Notes: generated by a model from the letters alone, not told the origin. A stretch of DNA of 49,462 nt from an uncultured Bacteroidales bacterium (GCA_905235135.1 CAJOKR010000015.1:1-49462), one strand, 5' to 3'; shown: positions 7,672 to 16,509, counted from the stretch's first letter. Program-made: numbers and translations.

Positions 7672-9114
7672 TCACGCCATCAACTCGCGGATGTCCGCCA
7701 TCAGCTTGTTCGCGATGTTCTCAGCGATTTGCGGGGTGAGAGCCTCGGCGTAGATGCGCATGATGGGCTCGGTATTGGAACTGCGCACATGCACCCAGCT
7801 GTCGTCGAAGTCAATACGCACACCATCGACGGTATTCACCTGATAGTTGGCGTATTTCTGGGCTATCTTCGCCAAGATATCCTTCAGGTTGACGGAGCTG
7901 CCCAATTCGGTTTTCTTCTTCACGATGCAGTAGTCGGGATAGAGCGCACGGATTTGGCTGCAACTCTTCTTGGACTCAGCCATATAGGTCAGGAAGAGCG
8001 CAATACCCACGAGCGCGTCGCGTCCGTAGTGCAGTTCGGGATAGATGACGCCTCCGTTACCTTCGCCGCCGATGACGGCATTGGTCGCCTTCATCATCTC
8101 CACCACGTTGACTTCGCCCACCGCGGAAGGCGTGTAAGTCATTCCGTACTTGTCGGTTACATCCTTCAGGGCGCGAGAGGAGGAGAGGTTGGAAACCGTA
8201 TTTCCGGGCGTGTGTTGCAACACGTAGTCGGCCACAGCCACGAGGGTATTCTCCTCCACGAAGAGTGTGCCGTCCTCCTTGACAATAGCGAGACGGTCCA
8301 CATCGGGATCCACCACGAAACCGACATCGTAGTTGGAACGGTTCATGGCGTTGCAGATACCTGCGAGGTTCTCGGGAATCGGTTCGGGATTGTGAGCGAA
8401 AACACCGTTCATCTCGCCGTTCAAGATCGTCACATCGTTGACGCCCAGTGCTTTGAGCAGCACCGGAAGGGCCAATGCGCCGGTAGAATTCACCGTATCC
8501 AGAATCACCTTGAAGTTGGCCTTGGCGATAGCGTTCTTATTCACCAACGGGAGATTCAGAATAGCATCCACATGATCTTGGATGGCGTTCTCGTACAGCT
8601 GATAACTGCCAAGTTTATCGAAAGTTGCATACGTCAGTTCATCCGATTCAGTCAGCTCAACGATACGCTTAGCCTCCGCGCCGGAAACGAACTCGCCCGT
8701 ACGGTCGAGCAGCTTCAGGGCATTCCACTGCATCGGGTTGTGACTGGCGGTAATGATGATGCCACCATCAGCTTTCTGTTGGATGACAGCCATTTCCGTC
8801 GTCGGAGTCGTGGAGAGCCCAAGGTCGATCACGTCAATGCCCATGCTCTGCAACGTACTGCATACCAGACGGTTCACGATGTCGCCGGAGATGCGGGCAT
8901 CGCGCCCGACAACCATACGCATTCTGGAGCAATCTGCGTCCCGCCGATTGTTATTATCCGACTGCGAGGACGCAGTCAGCTCCATAGCCCTCTTCTCAAG
9001 CAGAAAAGTGGCAAAAGCTGTTGTAAACTTCACCACATCAACGGGGGTAAGGTTCTCGCCAATGGTTCCTCCGATGGTTCCTCGGATTCCGGAAATGGAT
9101 TTAATCAATGTCAT
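7672..9114 (-). CDS. glmM: Phosphoglucosamine mutase
   Basis: A 480-residue alpha-D-phosphohexomutase. It begins MTLIKSISGIRGTIGG, the usual Bacteroidota GlmM start. The phosphoserine loop is TASHNPMQWNALK, the Mg2+ loop is DPDVDRLAIV, the sugar-binding loop is GGEGNGGVIYPELHYGRDA, and the C-terminal phosphate-binding loop is RSSNTEPIMRIY. It converts glucosamine-6-phosphate to glucosamine-1-phosphate for UDP-GlcNAc, and hence peptidoglycan and LPS. A low-complexity insertion (SSQSDNNNRRDAD, ~residues 49-61) lies before the conserved VGRDAR segment. Phosphomannomutase activity is the main alternative. Confidence 0.85.
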   Translation of the reverse strand: MTLIKSISGIRGTIGGTIGENLTPVDVVKFTTAFATFLLEKRAMELTASSQSDNNNRRDADCSRMRMVVGRDARISGDIVNRLVCSTLQSMGIDVIDLGLSTTPTTEMAVIQQKADGGIIITASHNPMQWNALKLLDRTGEFVSGAEAKRIVELTESDELTYATFDKLGSYQLYENAIQDHVDAILNLPLVNKNAIAKANFKVILDTVNSTGALALPVLLKALGVNDVTILNGEMNGVFAHNPEPIPENLAGICNAMNRSNYDVGFVVDPDVDRLAIVKEDGTLFVEENTLVAVADYVLQHTPGNTVSNLSSSRALKDVTDKYGMTYTPSAVGEVNVVEMMKATNAVIGGEGNGGVIYPELHYGRDALVGIALFLTYMAESKKSCSQIRALYPDYCIVKKKTELGSSVNLKDILAKIAQKYANYQVNTVDGVRIDFDDSWVHVRSSNTEPIMRIYAEALTPQIAENIANKLMADIRELMA

Positions 9115-9148
9115 ATATCCTTCAATTTTTAATTTTCAAAACAAGCGG

Positions 9149-9156
9149 CAAAAGTA
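9149..9156 (-). promoter_or_regulatory. -7 promoter element for glmM
   Basis: TACTTTTG on the minus strand matches the Bacteroidota -7 consensus TAnnTTTG, 34 bp before the glmM ATG. It directly follows the lolA terminator. No clear -33 TTTG is seen at the expected spacing. Confidence 0.6.
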
Positions 9157-9188
9157 AGAAAAATCGGCATACCCGATAGGGGTTGCCG
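9157..9188 (-). terminator. Terminator of lolA-like gene
   Basis: On the minus strand CGGCAACCC...GGGTATGCCG forms a hairpin with a one-base bulge, followed by ATTTTTCT. It begins 8 bp after the stop of the lolA-like gene and isolates glmM as a separate transcription unit. Confidence 0.75.
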
Positions 9189-9195
9189 AAAAAAA

Positions 9196-9840
9196 TTATC
9201 GCATGTCGTTGACCTCCACGCCGGGGTATTTGGTCTTGTCGAACACGAACAGTTTGTCATCCAAGGAGATGTCGTGTTTAAACTGCTCAATGCTATAATT
9301 ATAAATGGTATTGTCTTTCTCGTACAGGGCCACCCTGGCAATTTGCAGCGTCATCTTATTGATATAGAGACGGATGCGATAGAACGACTGCGCAGTCTTG
9401 GGGGTAAGATCGACGATGCTGTACTGCACGTTGTTCGTGAACTCGTCGCGAATAAACTTGGCGCGGAATTGCGCATTCCAGTCTTTGAGGATGAGCTGCG
9501 GGTTCATCAGGTTCTGGTCGTCGTCGGGGTCATACTCGTAAATGGAGACCTCATTGGCCTCTTTATCGTAACTCCAAATCGACACCCCGTCGCAAAAATA
9601 CTGCTGTCCGCCGAAATTGGTCTTATACTTGTTGCCTTTGAGATAGAAATCGCCCTGGCTCACGCCCAGCGTCTTGTCGTCCTTGGTGGTCTTCAGGGTG
9701 TAATGGAACTGCATCGTGGCATACTTCTGGTACTGCAGGGCGACCTTCTTCATCAGGTCGTTCGCGCCGCCATCGACGTTTTGGGCGGTGAGGACGCTGA
9801 TTGACATCAGCGCGATGATTATGGTGAATAGTCTTTTCAT
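9196..9840 (-). CDS. lolA: LolA-like outer-membrane lipoprotein carrier
   Basis: 214 residues. The start was taken at 9840 (MKRLFTIIIALMSISVLTAQ, a clean signal peptide) rather than 9897, which would add a 19-residue hydrophilic leader. The mature part has the LolA pattern: an N-terminal helix (LMKKVALQYQKYATMQFHY), then antiparallel strands with GDFYLKGNKYKTNF, and CDGVSIWSYDKEANEVSI. LolA ferries lipoproteins across the periplasm. A second Bacteroidota role of LolA-like proteins in pigment or envelope export is possible. It has its own terminator downstream. Confidence 0.75.
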   Translation of the reverse strand: MKRLFTIIIALMSISVLTAQNVDGGANDLMKKVALQYQKYATMQFHYTLKTTKDDKTLGVSQGDFYLKGNKYKTNFGGQQYFCDGVSIWSYDKEANEVSIYEYDPDDDQNLMNPQLILKDWNAQFRAKFIRDEFTNNVQYSIVDLTPKTAQSFYRIRLYINKMTLQIARVALYEKDNTIYNYSIEQFKHDISLDDKLFVFDKTKYPGVEVNDMR

Positions 9841-9876
9841 GTTTATATTGACTTTCTGATTATTCGTTTGTTTAAT

Positions 9877-10000
9877 CCCAGGGCTCACTACGTTCACCCT
9901 GGGTTAGCATAGGTCGGGCTTTCAGCCCTTTTTGGAAGCCCAGGGCTCGCTATCGCTCACCCTGGGTTGACACGTGTCGGGCTTACAGCCCTCTTGGAAG
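9877..10000. repeat. Two tandem copies of a 62-bp double-hairpin repeat
   Basis: Units 9877-9938 and 9939-10000. Each has a CCCAGGG/CCCTGGG stem and a second hairpin GGGCT-loop-AGCCC. Differences lie mostly in loops: inside the first stem, read on the minus strand, GAACGTAGTGAG in one copy and GAGCGATAGCGAG in the other. The inner pairs covary, AC/GT against GC/GC. It fills the lolA to EamA spacer. Confidence 0.85.
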
Positions 10001-10002
10001 CT

Positions 10003-10875
10003 CTAATTCTTAATGATCAGCAGGACGGCGGCCAGGATCAACACAATACCAATCGCGAGGCGGGCGGTGAAGAGGCCGTCGAAGACGAAGACGGAGATGC
10101 AGACTGCGGTGACGGGTTCGAGGGCGCCGACAATGGCCGTGGGGGTGGAACCGGCGTTCTGGATGCCGATGTTGAGCATCGTCATCGCGATGATGGTCGG
10201 GACGATGGCCACCATACAAATCCAACCGAAAGCTGTCCAACTCGGGATGGGCATGAGGTGACTACCGGGCACGCAGAACGAATAAACCCCAATAATGACC
10301 GCCGCAAAGGCCATGATGTAAAAAGTCATCTTGAACGGCGGCATAGAGATGTGCGTACGGTTCACCACGACGATATAGACAGCGTATGTGAGTGACGAAA
10401 TCAGCACCAAGATGACGCCCCACAGCGACATTTTCACTTCACCATCTCCTTGATACAGCAGCAGTATTCCAATGACACTCAACACGATAGAGATTATCAT
10501 CATCGGAGTGGCACGCTCCTTGAAGAAGACCGCCATAATGACCGCCACCATCACGGGATAGGCGAATAGGATGGTGGAGGCGACCCCGGAATCGAGGTGC
10601 TTGAACGAGGTGTAGAGCGACAGTGCGGAGGCCGCGAAGAGCACGCCCAACGAGAGCAAAACCTTGAACTCGTATTTCGTAATCTTGAACGGCACTTTCT
10701 GCACTAACAAAATGATTGCCAATATGATAACCGCGAACGTAAACCGGTAGAATATCACGCTCGGCGGATTGAACCCCTCCTGGTACAAAAACAACGCCCC
10801 CAACGGATTCGTTCCGTATGCTATTGCCGCGATGATTCCGGCGATGTATCCTTTTATCTTTGATTGTTCTGGCAT
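10003..10875 (-). CDS. EamA/DMT-family transporter
   Basis: 290 residues with about ten hydrophobic helices in two homologous halves, typical of EamA (drug/metabolite transporter) proteins. Landmarks are IAAIAYGTNPLGALFL in the first helix, an SFKHLDSGVASTILFAYPV segment in repeat 1, and TPTAIVGALEPVTAV in repeat 2. These carriers export small metabolites or amino acids; substrate unknown. Its leader contains one copy of the three-hairpin repeat (10891-10977). Its stop lies 2 bp from the 62-bp tandem repeat. Confidence 0.85.
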   Translation of the reverse strand: MPEQSKIKGYIAGIIAAIAYGTNPLGALFLYQEGFNPPSVIFYRFTFAVIILAIILLVQKVPFKITKYEFKVLLSLGVLFAASALSLYTSFKHLDSGVASTILFAYPVMVAVIMAVFFKERATPMMIISIVLSVIGILLLYQGDGEVKMSLWGVILVLISSLTYAVYIVVVNRTHISMPPFKMTFYIMAFAAVIIGVYSFCVPGSHLMPIPSWTAFGWICMVAIVPTIIAMTMLNIGIQNAGSTPTAIVGALEPVTAVCISVFVFDGLFTARLAIGIVLILAAVLLIIKN

Positions 10876-10890
10876 AGCTTATTCGTTACC

Positions 10891-10977
10891 GCCCCACACT
10901 GCGGCTTCGCCTTGTGTGGGGTTATTTGCGCTCCGCGCGTTTTGCCTCTTCGAGGCTGCTCAAGGTATTATGTTTAT
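10891..10977 (-). repeat. Three-hairpin dispersed element, copy 1
   Basis: Read on the minus strand: GCCTC-GAA-GAGGC, then GCGC-GGA-GCGC, then CCCCACAC...GGC-GAA-GCC...GTGTGGGG. It lies 16 bp upstream of the EamA start codon, so it should be in its leader RNA. Confidence 0.8.
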
Positions 10978-10999
10978 AATAATTGTTGCTTTTCGGACC

Positions 11000-11034
11000 A
11001 TCATTGTACATTGTACATTCTACATTGTACATTG
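11000..11034. repeat. Heptamer array after the MurL-like gene
   Basis: Five units of ACATTGT/ACATTCT on the plus strand (CAATGTA on the coding strand), directly after the TAA stop of the gene ending at 11035. Unlike most other arrays this unit offers no recurrent stop triplet. Confidence 0.75.
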
Positions 11035-12348
11035 TTACGGGGCCATATTGTAATACTCCTCCAGCATGTCGTCCTCCATTTGGGCGAGGGTTGCGTTGAC
11101 GTAGTGCTTCAGCAAGTACTTGTCGCCGTGGGTGTTGCAGATACGGCGGAGGGCTTCGTTGACCTCACGCACGGTGCCGACGCATTCGAAGGGCTTGATC
11201 TTGGAGAGACCGGAAAGCTCGTCGAAGGTCTGCTCTAAGGTCGGGTCGTCGAGAAGGTCGTGGCCGAAAATCTCCTGTAGCTGAGCATCGGGGATAAACG
11301 GGGAGAGGATGATGTAGGCGAAGAGGCACTTCGGACAATGACCGCACCATATGTTCTCCTTGCTGCCGACGTTGCAGCTCTTGAAGACCGGAAAATACTG
11401 CGGGTACTGTGCAAAACGCTCGGCAATCTGAAGCTCGTTGAGCGGACGCAAGTGGCTGTAATAGTGGTTGCTGTCGCCCACCCAATCGTGGACGTAGTCG
11501 CGGAAATCGGTCTCGAATTCCAGCGATTTAGAGTACTGGTGGTTGATGTAGGTACCGGGGATGGTCGGCTCGTTCGCGCTCGACTCGTTCGAAAGAGCCA
11601 CGTCGCGGATGCCGGTAACCGCGCTCAGCAGCACCGAGTAGAAGGCGAGCATCGCGGAGAACGGCGTATGTCCGTTGAGGTAGCCGTTCGCGTTGAGTTC
11701 CAACAGCTTGCGGTCGATTTCGCGATGGAGAATCAGGATTTGCTCCTCGCGGTCAAAGCCGGCCACGCGGGCGCAGTCGAGGGTCGCGCCGCGCGGGTTG
11801 ATGATGAATGGCACCACCTTGCGCGTGCGACGAAGATCCTCCAGCGTCACCACGGAATCTTTGCCCCCACCGATGGGAACAATCACGGAATCAGTGTCTT
11901 GCGCTTTCGGATAGGAAAGCGAAGAAGAAGCTTTCGTTCCAACAGGGAATACAAAATTCATGAACTGCAGGTGGTCGGTTTCAATGCTGTTTTTGTACAT
12001 AAACTCGCCCAGTCCGTACCAATAGAGCTTCCGCCACCACCACTGCTGGTCCTCATTCAGCGAATAGGGCTTGATGAGGATGGTGGGACAGCAGGCGCAC
12101 TTCCAGTAGCTGATCAGCTCGATCATCCCGATATGGAAGATGATGCTCTCCAACTGCTTGAGGTCAAAGGTGTTCCAGTCTGGCGTATGCTCCCCAGCTG
12201 ACAGCACCATCTTCGGGGCGAAATGGATCTCCTCCCCTATCGAAAAATGGAAAACGAGGTGCAAGTCCCCGTTTTCGATGCCATATTGATACCCCTCATA
12301 CGTAAATACGGGGTGTTTTTCGCGTAATTCGTCAAATTTTGCGTTCAT
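11035..12348 (-). CDS. PP-loop protein resembling MurL (UDP-MurNAc-L-Ala-L-Glu epimerase)
   Basis: 437 residues. An ATP-pyrophosphatase PP-loop is visible (VPIGGGKDSVVTLE, ~155-168). A C-terminal cysteine motif WCGHCPKCLFAYIILSPF may bind metal. The motif pair and length recall MurL, the ATP-dependent epimerase first described in Xanthomonas. MurL acts with MurD2 to set D-glutamate in peptidoglycan by epimerising UDP-MurNAc-L-Ala-L-Glu, bypassing glutamate racemase. No murD paralogue lies in this window. It starts 3 bp after argS ends and is probably co-transcribed with it. Other PP-loop functions, such as tRNA modification, are possible and the argS linkage would fit that too. Confidence 0.55.
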   Translation of the reverse strand: MNAKFDELREKHPVFTYEGYQYGIENGDLHLVFHFSIGEEIHFAPKMVLSAGEHTPDWNTFDLKQLESIIFHIGMIELISYWKCACCPTILIKPYSLNEDQQWWWRKLYWYGLGEFMYKNSIETDHLQFMNFVFPVGTKASSSLSYPKAQDTDSVIVPIGGGKDSVVTLEDLRRTRKVVPFIINPRGATLDCARVAGFDREEQILILHREIDRKLLELNANGYLNGHTPFSAMLAFYSVLLSAVTGIRDVALSNESSANEPTIPGTYINHQYSKSLEFETDFRDYVHDWVGDSNHYYSHLRPLNELQIAERFAQYPQYFPVFKSCNVGSKENIWCGHCPKCLFAYIILSPFIPDAQLQEIFGHDLLDDPTLEQTFDELSGLSKIKPFECVGTVREVNEALRRICNTHGDKYLLKHYVNATLAQMEDDMLEEYYNMAP

Positions 12349-12351
12349 AAT

Positions 12352-14139
12352 CTACATTTTTTCCGGAACATCAATTCCCAGCAACGCCATTCCGCTTCGC
12401 AGCACAAGCGACACCCAGCGGGAGAGTTTGAGGCGGAGGAGGCGTTTTGCGGCATCCTCTTCCTTGAAGATCGGGGTGTCCTGGTAGAAGTGGTTGAACT
12501 GCTTGGCCAGGTCGTAACAGTAGTTGGCGATGAGCGCGGGACTGAAGTTGTCGCCGGCAACCGAAACTGTCTTGGGATATTGATACAGCAGGTTGATTAA
12601 CGTCTTTTCCTCCTCATTGAGAGCTATTTGCGGCAACTTAGCGGAGAGGTCGATGCCGTTCTCCGCGCCCTTGCGCAGCATCGAACGGATGCGGGCGTGC
12701 GTGTATTGGATGAACGGCGCTGTGTTGCCGTTGAAGTCGATGGACTCTGCGGGGTTGAAGAGCATGTTCTTGCTCGGATCGACCTTGAGGATGAAATACT
12801 TGAGTGCCCCTAGCCCAATCATCTCGTAGAGTTTGTCAGCCTCCTCGGGGGTAAATTGGAACTTACCCAATGCCTCGGTGCTTTTCTTGGCCTCCTCGTA
12901 CATGGCGTCCATGAGGTCGTCGGCATCGACCACCGTGCCCTCGCGGGATTTCATCTTGCCCGATGGCAGCTCCACCATCCCGTAGGACAAATGGTAGATA
13001 AACTCGCCGAATGGCTTCTCCAACTTCTTAGATAACACCAGCTTGAGCACGTCAAAGTGGTAGTTTTGCTCGTTGCCGACCACATAGATCATCTTCTGCG
13101 GATGGAACTCCTCATAACGGAGCTGCGCGGTGCCGAGGTCCTGCGTCATATAGACAGAAGTGCCGTCTTTGCGCAACAATACCTTTTCGTCCAAACCTTC
13201 ATCCGTGAGATCCACGCGCACAGAGCCGTCCTCATGTTTATAGAACGCGCCCTTGTCCAATCCCTCCTGCACCAGGCTCTTGCCCAACAGGTAAGTCTGG
13301 GACTCATAATACGTCTTGTCGAAGTGGATGCCCAAACGTTCGTAAGTCTGGTCGAAGCCGGCATAGACCCATCCGTTCATCGTTGCCCACAATTCACGGA
13401 CTTCCGGATCGCCCGCCTCCCACTTGCGAAGCATCTCACGAGCCTCCAAAATCAGGGGAGCTTTGTCTTTCGCCTCGTCTTCCGAAAACCCTTGTTCAAC
13501 AAGCTCTTTCTGTTCTTCTTTATAATGCTGGTCAAAAACGACATAGTACTTGCCAACGAGGTGGTCTCCCTTCATGCCAGAGTTCTCGGGAGTCTCGCCA
13601 TTGCCGTATTTCAGCCACGCCAACATCGACTTGCAGATGTGGATACCGCGGTCGTTGACCAGGTTGACCTGCACCACAGGATGACCACAAGCTTTTAGGA
13701 TTTGCGACACGGAATGGCCAAGCAGGTTGTTGCGGATATGACCGAGGTGCAGCGGTTTGTTGGTATTCGGCGACGAGTACTCAATCAGTACAGGGGCCTC
13801 ATCGTAAGTCCCCAGCCGACCATAACCCTCATTATCAGACTCTTGCTCCAACAGTTGCAACCAGAAATCCTCCTTGATTTGCAGGTTCAGATAGCCTTTC
13901 ACTACGTTGAAATCCTGGATACAGTCCAAGTTCTCAAGCAGTTGCTGCCCAATTTCCGCACCGAGCGCGTCGGGCGACTTGCGGGCGGTCTTCACCCACG
14001 GGAACACCACGACGGTGAGGTCGCCGGTGAAACCTTTGCGGGTGGGCTGCACGAGAGCGGAATCGGCTTCAATGTCGATGTTGTACAGGTTCTTTAGAGC
14101 GTTTTGTAACGCGATGGCTATCTGGGTTTCTAGTATCAT
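12352..14139 (-). CDS. argS: Arginyl-tRNA synthetase
   Basis: 595 residues, class Ia synthetase. An N-terminal additional domain is followed by the HIGH motif as HLGHIRNNLLG (within SSPNTNKPLHLGH, ~128-145). The KMSKS equivalent is GKMKSREGTVV (~395). A DALR anticodon-binding domain closes the protein, starting FIQYTHARI. It charges tRNA-Arg. The ATG at 14139 is preceded by a three-hairpin element 21 bp upstream, so the leader RNA is probably structured. Confidence 0.95.
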   Translation of the reverse strand: MILETQIAIALQNALKNLYNIDIEADSALVQPTRKGFTGDLTVVVFPWVKTARKSPDALGAEIGQQLLENLDCIQDFNVVKGYLNLQIKEDFWLQLLEQESDNEGYGRLGTYDEAPVLIEYSSPNTNKPLHLGHIRNNLLGHSVSQILKACGHPVVQVNLVNDRGIHICKSMLAWLKYGNGETPENSGMKGDHLVGKYYVVFDQHYKEEQKELVEQGFSEDEAKDKAPLILEAREMLRKWEAGDPEVRELWATMNGWVYAGFDQTYERLGIHFDKTYYESQTYLLGKSLVQEGLDKGAFYKHEDGSVRVDLTDEGLDEKVLLRKDGTSVYMTQDLGTAQLRYEEFHPQKMIYVVGNEQNYHFDVLKLVLSKKLEKPFGEFIYHLSYGMVELPSGKMKSREGTVVDADDLMDAMYEEAKKSTEALGKFQFTPEEADKLYEMIGLGALKYFILKVDPSKNMLFNPAESIDFNGNTAPFIQYTHARIRSMLRKGAENGIDLSAKLPQIALNEEEKTLINLLYQYPKTVSVAGDNFSPALIANYCYDLAKQFNHFYQDTPIFKEEDAAKRLLRLKLSRWVSLVLRSGMALLGIDVPEKM

Positions 14140-14160
14140 TTTGGTTATGGGTTACGGTGT

Positions 14161-14246
14161 GACCCCACACTGCGGCTTCGCCTTGTGTGGGGTTAATTGC
14201 GCTTCGCGCTTTTTGCCTCTTCGAGGCTGCTTAAGGAATATGTTTA
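14161..14246 (-). repeat. Three-hairpin dispersed element, copy 2
   Basis: On the minus strand: GCCTC-GAA-GAGGC, GCGC-GAA-GCGC, and CCCCACAC AA GGC-GAA-GCC GCA GTGTGGGG. All three loops are GAA in this copy. It lies in the argS leader. Confidence 0.85.
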
Positions 14247-14268
14247 AATGTAGCTGGGTTAACGCAAT

Positions 14269-14349
14269 GTAGAGACGTGCCACGGCGCGTCTCTACACGT
14301 ATTATATGGTTTGTTTGTTGTAGAGCCGCCATAGTATGACGGCTCTACA
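14269..14349. repeat. Two adjacent hairpin repeats (GTAGAGACG and TGTAGAGCCG families)
   Basis: The first hairpin is GTAGAGACG (14269-14277) against CGTCTCTAC (14288-14296), extended inward by GCC/GGC. The second is TGTAGAGCCG (14319-14328) against CGGCTCTACA (14340-14349). They follow the FKBP stop on the minus strand by 8 bp. There is no T-tract, so terminator function is doubtful. Relatives occur at 28550, 31084 and 47574. Confidence 0.85.
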
Positions 14350-14356
14350 GAGAAAA

Positions 14357-15028
14357 TCATTCGAACGAGATCAATTCGACGTCGAAAATCAACGTAGCAC
14401 CGCCGGGAATCATGCCACCTGCGCCCTGCTCACCATATGCGAGGTTGTAGGGGATGAAGAGGCGATATTTGGAGCCGGGGGTCATCAGCTGCAGACCTTC
14501 CGTCCAGCCGGGAATCACCTGGTTGAGGCCGAAGGTGATGGGCTCGCCACGATCCACGGAGGAATCGAAAACAGTGCCGTCGAGGAGCTTACCGGTGTAG
14601 TGCACGGTGACTTTGCTCTTGGCCGTCGGGTGCTCACCCTTGCCCTCTTGCAGGACCATGTACTGCAGGCCGGAAGCGGTTTCCTTCACTTCGGGATTTT
14701 TCTTGTTCTCGGCGAGGAACTTCGCACCCTTCTCAATTTCAGCGGCGCTGGCGCTCTGTTTCTTGGATTGCATCTCGGCCTGGAGATCAGCAAAAATCTG
14801 CTGCATCTGCTCGTCCGTGAACTTGTTCGTGCCGGCATAAGCGTCCTTGATACCCTGCACGAATGCGTCGTAATCCAGCTCAATGCCGTCGTGGCTCATG
14901 CCGTTGCCAACGTTATGACCGATGGCGTAGCTACTTTTCTGTTGGTTTGTCATTTCTGTCTGTGATTTTGCGGAAAAACCCATGCAGACAAGCGCCAGGG
15001 TGATTCCAATTGTGAACAATTTCTTCAT
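14357..15028 (-). CDS. FKBP-type peptidyl-prolyl cis-trans isomerase, exported
   Basis: 223 residues from the start at 15028 (MKKLFTIGITLALVCMGFSAKSQ, signal peptide). The upstream extension to 15121 overlaps the promoter and was rejected. An FkpA-like N-terminal dimerisation region (YAIGHNVGNGM, EMQSKKQSASAAEIEKGAKFL) precedes the FKBP domain. FKBP landmarks are KVTVHYTGKLLDGTVFDSS, PITFGLNQVIPGWTEGLQLM, and YNLAYGEQGAGGMIPGGATLIFDVELI. Most canonical FK506-pocket residues are kept (Y, F, D, V, I, W). Role: periplasmic folding of proline-containing envelope proteins. Confidence 0.92.
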   Translation of the reverse strand: MKKLFTIGITLALVCMGFSAKSQTEMTNQQKSSYAIGHNVGNGMSHDGIELDYDAFVQGIKDAYAGTNKFTDEQMQQIFADLQAEMQSKKQSASAAEIEKGAKFLAENKKNPEVKETASGLQYMVLQEGKGEHPTAKSKVTVHYTGKLLDGTVFDSSVDRGEPITFGLNQVIPGWTEGLQLMTPGSKYRLFIPYNLAYGEQGAGGMIPGGATLIFDVELISFE

Positions 15029-15110
15029 TTTTCCTATGTTTTTTAATTTTTTCAACGTTGCAATGGACGGAAACGCCCGTCCGAGGTTTAGCCGTATTTT
15101 AAAACGGCCG

Positions 15111-15118
15111 CAAAGATA
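15111..15118 (-). promoter_or_regulatory. -7 promoter element for the FKBP gene
   Basis: TATCTTTG on the minus strand, matching TAnnTTTG exactly, 82 bp before the ATG. The leader downstream can form two hairpins (GCCGT/ACGGC at 15091-15108, GGACG/CGTCC at 15065-15082). Confidence 0.75.
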
Positions 15119-15125
15119 CATTTTT

Positions 15126-15153
15126 TTGGGTTACACGGTTACACGGTTAAGCG
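15126..15153. repeat. Octamer array between the PaaK-like gene and the FKBP promoter
   Basis: On the minus strand TAACCGCT-TAACCGTG-TAACCGTG-TAACCC. It is an 8-bp unit with TAA in each copy, 19 bp past the PaaK-like stop codon. Confidence 0.7.
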
Positions 15154-15171
15154 GTTATTTTCACAACGTCC

Positions 15172-16509
15172 CTATCGGGTTCGCAAGTCCACGAACTTCA
15201 CGGGCTTGCGGGCACTGGGCGGGAAGTTGATGCGCTGCACCTCCTCCACGGGGGCGATTTGCACCACCGGGGCCACACGCACGTGGGCACGGAAGCGGTT
15301 TTTCAGTTCGTTGACAATCTCCTCAGGATGGGCCTTGAAACGCACATTCTCGGCCACCACCTCTTCTTTCAGTCCCACCTTCACGACTACCTCGTCAGTA
15401 CCTTGTTGCGAATCCTGCACGTAGATGACATAGTTCTGCACAAACGGGGTATTGTTGAGCACGTCCATCAGCGCAGGCGGATAGAGCGTAGTGCCCTTCA
15501 GCTTGATCATGTTGTTTTTGCGACCCACCAACGGGGTGAGTCTGTAACTATTTCTGCCACAGGGACATTGCTCTGTAATTTTCGCGCACATATCGCCCGT
15601 GCGGAAGCGCAAGAGCGGCATTCCCTCCACGCCGAGGGTCGTCACCACCACCTCGCCGGTCTCGCCGTCGGCAACCGGCAGGTTGTCCTCGCCGATAATC
15701 TCCACGATGATGAGTTCCGGGTGTACGTGACCGCCCACGCCGAACTCGCATTCGCTGAACGTTGCGCCCATCTCCGTGGAAGAATACGTCGCGTAGAGCT
15801 CCACGTCCCATTTCGACTTGATCTGCTCGCCGAGGAGGTTGAGCGAGAAGTCCTGGTTGCGCAAACTCTCCCCTATCCCGATAATCTTTCGGATGCTGGA
15901 ATTCTGGTAGTCAATACCGTGATCCTCAGCGTATTGGATTAGCCGCGGGATAAACGACGGCACACACATGATGCTGTCGGGGCGGATGCGCTGAATGGTG
16001 TCCCACTGCAGTTCGGGGATACCGTTACCAACGCGGATGACGGATGCACCCAACTCGCGCAGCCCAAGGAAATAAGCCAGTCCAGCCATGAACCGCTTGT
16101 CAAGGGTGACCATGAGCTGGAGAATGTTGCCGGGCTTCAATCCCGCACACTCAAAGCTCTTCTTCTCGTTGTATGCCAACCGCTGGAGATCTTTCTCGGT
16201 GCAACAGAAGGTCACGGGATCACTCAGCGTGCCGCTGGTGGTGATGTAGTCAATCACCTTCTCCTTGGGCACGCAGAGGAAGTCCTCGTTGAAGAGTTGC
16301 AAGTCCTTTTTCTCGGTGAACGGGATATTCACGAGGTCCTCAATAGTGCGAATCTTCTCCACATTAATACGGTAGCGTTCGAACATGCGCTGGTAATAGC
16401 GGGAGTTCTGTTGCAGGTAAGCCAACGCATCGCGCAGTTTCGCTTCCTGAAAAGATTTTATTTCTTCCGCCGAAGCAAATTCTATATCGTTCTTATTGAT
16501 TATCATCAT
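15172..16509 (-). CDS. Phenylacetate-CoA ligase-like adenylate-forming enzyme
   Basis: 445 residues of the PaaK branch of the ANL superfamily. The P-loop-like motif is ITTSGTLSDPVTF, the A5-type motif is YSSTEMGATFSEC, and the ribose-binding motif is LLRFRTGDMC. A cysteine pair CPCGRN follows, then the hinge GRKNNMIKLKGTTLYPP and a C-terminal lid. It activates an aryl or other carboxylic acid to an acyl-CoA through an adenylate. Bacteroidota often carry such a ligase without a phenylacetate ring-opening pathway, so the natural acid is unclear. There are two possible starts, 16509 and 16506. A TATTTTTG promoter element lies 47 bp upstream. Confidence 0.8.
   Translation of the reverse strand: MMIINKNDIEFASAEEIKSFQEAKLRDALAYLQQNSRYYQRMFERYRINVEKIRTIEDLVNIPFTEKKDLQLFNEDFLCVPKEKVIDYITTSGTLSDPVTFCCTEKDLQRLAYNEKKSFECAGLKPGNILQLMVTLDKRFMAGLAYFLGLRELGASVIRVGNGIPELQWDTIQRIRPDSIMCVPSFIPRLIQYAEDHGIDYQNSSIRKIIGIGESLRNQDFSLNLLGEQIKSKWDVELYATYSSTEMGATFSECEFGVGGHVHPELIIVEIIGEDNLPVADGETGEVVVTTLGVEGMPLLRFRTGDMCAKITEQCPCGRNSYRLTPLVGRKNNMIKLKGTTLYPPALMDVLNNTPFVQNYVIYVQDSQQGTDEVVVKVGLKEEVVAENVRFKAHPEEIVNELKNRFRAHVRVAPVVQIAPVEEVQRINFPPSARKPVKFVDLRTR

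Noticed and set aside
9118-9136. A/T run downstream of the glmM start as another heptamer array
   Set aside because: No repeated 7-bp unit can be traced; it is simple A/T richness.
14319-14349. Intrinsic terminator for the FKBP gene
   Set aside because: The stem is good but lacks a T-tract on the minus strand, and the same hairpin occurs elsewhere as a dispersed repeat.
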